Below, one piece after another: positions 5,378 through 6,985 of a stretch of DNA of 6,985 nucleotides (within the stretch, counting starts at the first letter, position 1; the number at the start of each line of letters is the position of its first letter). The notes below the pieces were generated by a model that worked only from the letters and a program-made list of their open reading frames with translations, was not told the origin of the DNA and did no database searches. This stretch comes from Thiobacillus sp. UBA2487 (GTDB taxonomy: Bacteria > Pseudomonadota > Gammaproteobacteria > Burkholderiales > Sulfuriferulaceae), in the NCBI GenBank assembly GCA_002341815.1, contig DDOT01000067.1, forward strand, positions 1-6,985. Direction: 5' to 3'. A program made the position numbers and the translations under genes.

Positions 5378-6658
5378 ATGAATATATTGGTGATTGGATC
5401 GGGTGGCCGCGAACATGCATTGGCATGGCGCTTGGCACAGTCTCCCCGTGCGGGCAACGTGTATGTTGCACCGGGCAATGCAGGAACCGAACGTGACAAA
5501 AATCTGATCAACGTGTCGATTACGTCTATTGATGAACTGGTTGCGTTTGCCCGTCAGGAAGAGATCGCAGTGACCGTGGTGGGGCCTGAAGCGCCGTTAG
5601 CTGCTGGTGTGGTGGATGCGTTTCGTGCGGCAGGCTTGAAAATTTTTGGGCCATTACAGGCGGCTGCGCAACTGGAAGCTTCTAAAGATTTTGCCAAAGC
5701 ATTCATGGTGCGTCACGCGATTCCCACAGCCGATTATCGGACCTTCACCGATGCCGGCGAAGCGCACGCTTGGCTTGACCAGATTGAGGTGCCGGTGGTG
5801 ATCAAGGCCGATGGACTGGCTGCCGGCAAGGGGGTGGTCGTGGCTCAGACACTGAGCGAGGCACATGCGGCGGTTGCCATGATGTTGGAAGATAACCGCT
5901 TGGGTGGTGCTGGTGCGCGGGTGGTGATTGAAGAATTTTTGCAGGGTGAAGAAGCCAGTTTTATTGTGATGTGTGATGGTGAGCATGTACTGCCGCTGGC
6001 CACCAGTCAAGATCACAAGCGTATTGGTGATGGTGATACGGGTGAGAATACCGGTGGAATGGGAGCGTATTCTCCTGCCCCGGTCGTAACCCCGGAAATT
6101 CATGCGCGGGTGTTGCGGGAAGTGATTATGCCCGTTATGCAGGGCATGAAGCAGGCGGGTACCCCTTACACCGGATTTTTGTATGCCGGACTGATGATTG
6201 ATCCGGAAGGGCGCATTAAAGTCCTTGAGTTCAATTGTCGCATGGGGGACCCTGAAACCCAGCCGATCATGATGCGGCTGAAGTCGGATCTGTTGACCTT
6301 GATGGAGCATGCTGTTCAAGGCAGCCTGGACAAAGTGGAAGCAGAATGGGATCGTCGGGTTGCCTTAGGCGTGGTAATGGCGGCTGCCGGCTATCCGCAG
6401 TCAGTGCGTACGGGTGATGCGATTGGCGATTTGCCGGCCGATGAAGAAGATATGCATGTTTTTCATGCCGGCACTCGTTTGCAGGATGGCGTATTACAAA
6501 CCAGTGGCGGGCGTGTTTTGTGTGTCACAGCGTTAGGTGACAGCTTGAAAATTGCCCAGAAACGCGCCTATGAGGTAGCAGATCGGATTTATTTTAAGGG
6601 TAGCCAGATGCGACGCGACATTGGTTGGCGAGCATTGGAGCGCAAGCGGAGCGCTTGA
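5378..6658 (+). CDS. purD: Phosphoribosylamine-glycine ligase (GAR synthetase)
   Basis: An ATP-grasp enzyme for the second step of purine synthesis: phosphoribosylamine + glycine + ATP to GAR + ADP + Pi. The 426 aa are full length for the family. Visible are the N-terminal GSGGREHAL (7-15), APGNAGT, and VGPEAPLAAG. In the ATP-grasp region, SKDFAK, KADGLAAGKGV (143-153), the ATP-lid segment EEFLQGEEASF, SQDHKRIGDGDTGENTGGMG and EFNCRMGDPETQ (284-295, metal ligands Glu284/Asn286) are all present. The C-terminal ALGVVMAAAGYP segment and the final RRDIGWRAL complete it. The ATG at 5378 aligns with the family start; only a weak GAG (5366-5368) precedes it, overlapping the purH stop, so translation may depend on ribosomes arriving from purH. 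No key residue is missing. Confidence 0.97.
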   Translation: MNILVIGSGGREHALAWRLAQSPRAGNVYVAPGNAGTERDKNLINVSITSIDELVAFARQEEIAVTVVGPEAPLAAGVVDAFRAAGLKIFGPLQAAAQLEASKDFAKAFMVRHAIPTADYRTFTDAGEAHAWLDQIEVPVVIKADGLAAGKGVVVAQTLSEAHAAVAMMLEDNRLGGAGARVVIEEFLQGEEASFIVMCDGEHVLPLATSQDHKRIGDGDTGENTGGMGAYSPAPVVTPEIHARVLREVIMPVMQGMKQAGTPYTGFLYAGLMIDPEGRIKVLEFNCRMGDPETQPIMMRLKSDLLTLMEHAVQGSLDKVEAEWDRRVALGVVMAAAGYPQSVRTGDAIGDLPADEEDMHVFHAGTRLQDGVLQTSGGRVLCVTALGDSLKIAQKRAYEVADRIYFKGSQMRRDIGWRALERKRSA

Positions 6659-6660
6659 GC

Positions 6661-6985
6661 ATGAGGCATGGACGGGTGTTGGGATATCCGACCGAATCTT
6701 GTTTTGGTTTGGGCTGTCATCCGTTAGACCGGCGTGCGGTGCAAAAGATATTGCGCTTGAAACAACGCCCACAGGCCAAAGGGCTGATTGTGGTTGGCGC
6801 TGAAGCGCGTCAGTTTCACGGGTTGGTTGATGCACAAGCATTACAAGCAGCATTGGCCAGTCATTGGTGGCCGGGACCTGTCACCCTGTTGTTGCCGGTG
6901 GGACCGCGCTGTCCGGTATGGTTGCGGGGACGTCACGCTACGTTGGCCGTTCGACTGACCGCGCATGTCGGGGCACGACAGGCTT
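6661..6985 (+). CDS. tsaC: Threonylcarbamoyl-AMP synthase TsaC (YrdC), partial at window end
   Basis: TsaC joins threonine, bicarbonate and ATP into threonylcarbamoyl-AMP, the donor for t6A at position 37 of ANN-reading tRNAs. The reading frame stays open to the window edge, giving 108 codons of an expected 180-190. From ATG 6661 it shows YPTESCFGLGC (9-19), the substrate-binding KQRP with Lys34/Arg36 followed by KGLIVV (40-45), the WPGPVTLLLP block (70-79), and LAVRLTAH (95-102). The STSANLSG part lies beyond the window. GGAG (6648-6651) lies 9 nt before the ATG at 6661, 2 nt after the purD stop. However, the frame is open back to 6604, and residues encoded from TTG 6625 resemble the first helix that TsaC proteins normally have before YPTE, so the real start may lie there. 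It appears to belong to the purHD transcript. Confidence 0.9.
   Translation, partial: MRHGRVLGYPTESCFGLGCHPLDRRAVQKILRLKQRPQAKGLIVVGAEARQFHGLVDAQALQAALASHWWPGPVTLLLPVGPRCPVWLRGRHATLAVRLTAHVGARQA

Noticed and set aside
5654..6319. 221-aa open frame on the minus strand
   Set aside because: It lies wholly inside purD; the product is histidine- and arginine-rich low-information sequence typical of a shadow frame.
1..6985. CRISPR array, insertion sequence, tRNA or rRNA gene
   Set aside because: No regularly spaced repeats, transposase motifs, terminal inverted repeats or cloverleaf-like sequence were seen on either strand.

Overview
This 6,985-bp window carries only plus-strand genes, tightly packed with several stop/start overlaps. 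The order dusB-fis-purH-purD, the YgfX-family protein and the tsaC-type gene that follows point to a proteobacterium. The four-gene core is a common gammaproteobacterial arrangement. The short 81-residue Fis also resembles the short Fis of betaproteobacteria and related lineages, so I do not name a genus. Base composition looks moderate, except for an AT-rich leader and the lysine-rich start of the first gene.

Region 1 (1-161) is a non-coding leader. It holds three dyad symmetries and a sigma70-like promoter candidate. Region 2 (162-2409) is a probable four-gene operon of poorly characterised genes: an unrecognised 137-aa protein; a divergent lipoate-protein ligase A-like protein starting at TTG inside the previous stop; a small degenerate response-regulator receiver-like protein; and a YgfX (CptA)-family two-helix membrane protein starting at GTG inside the previous stop. 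Region 3 (2410-2490) is an 81-bp gap with a promoter candidate. Region 4 (2491-6658) is the housekeeping block: dusB (tRNA dihydrouridine synthase B), fis (nucleoid protein, nested into the end of dusB), purH (steps 9-10 of purine synthesis) and purD (GAR synthetase, step 2). Region 5 (6661 to the end) is the N-terminal part of tsaC (threonylcarbamoyl-AMP synthase for the t6A tRNA modification), cut by the window edge.

The core block joins tRNA modification, growth-rate-linked chromosome and transcription control, and purine supply. The most interesting part is the upstream cluster, where a ligase-like enzyme, a probable pseudo-receiver, an orphan YgfX-like membrane protein and an unknown protein appear to be made together behind an operator-rich leader. 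No mobile element, CRISPR array, rRNA or tRNA was seen.
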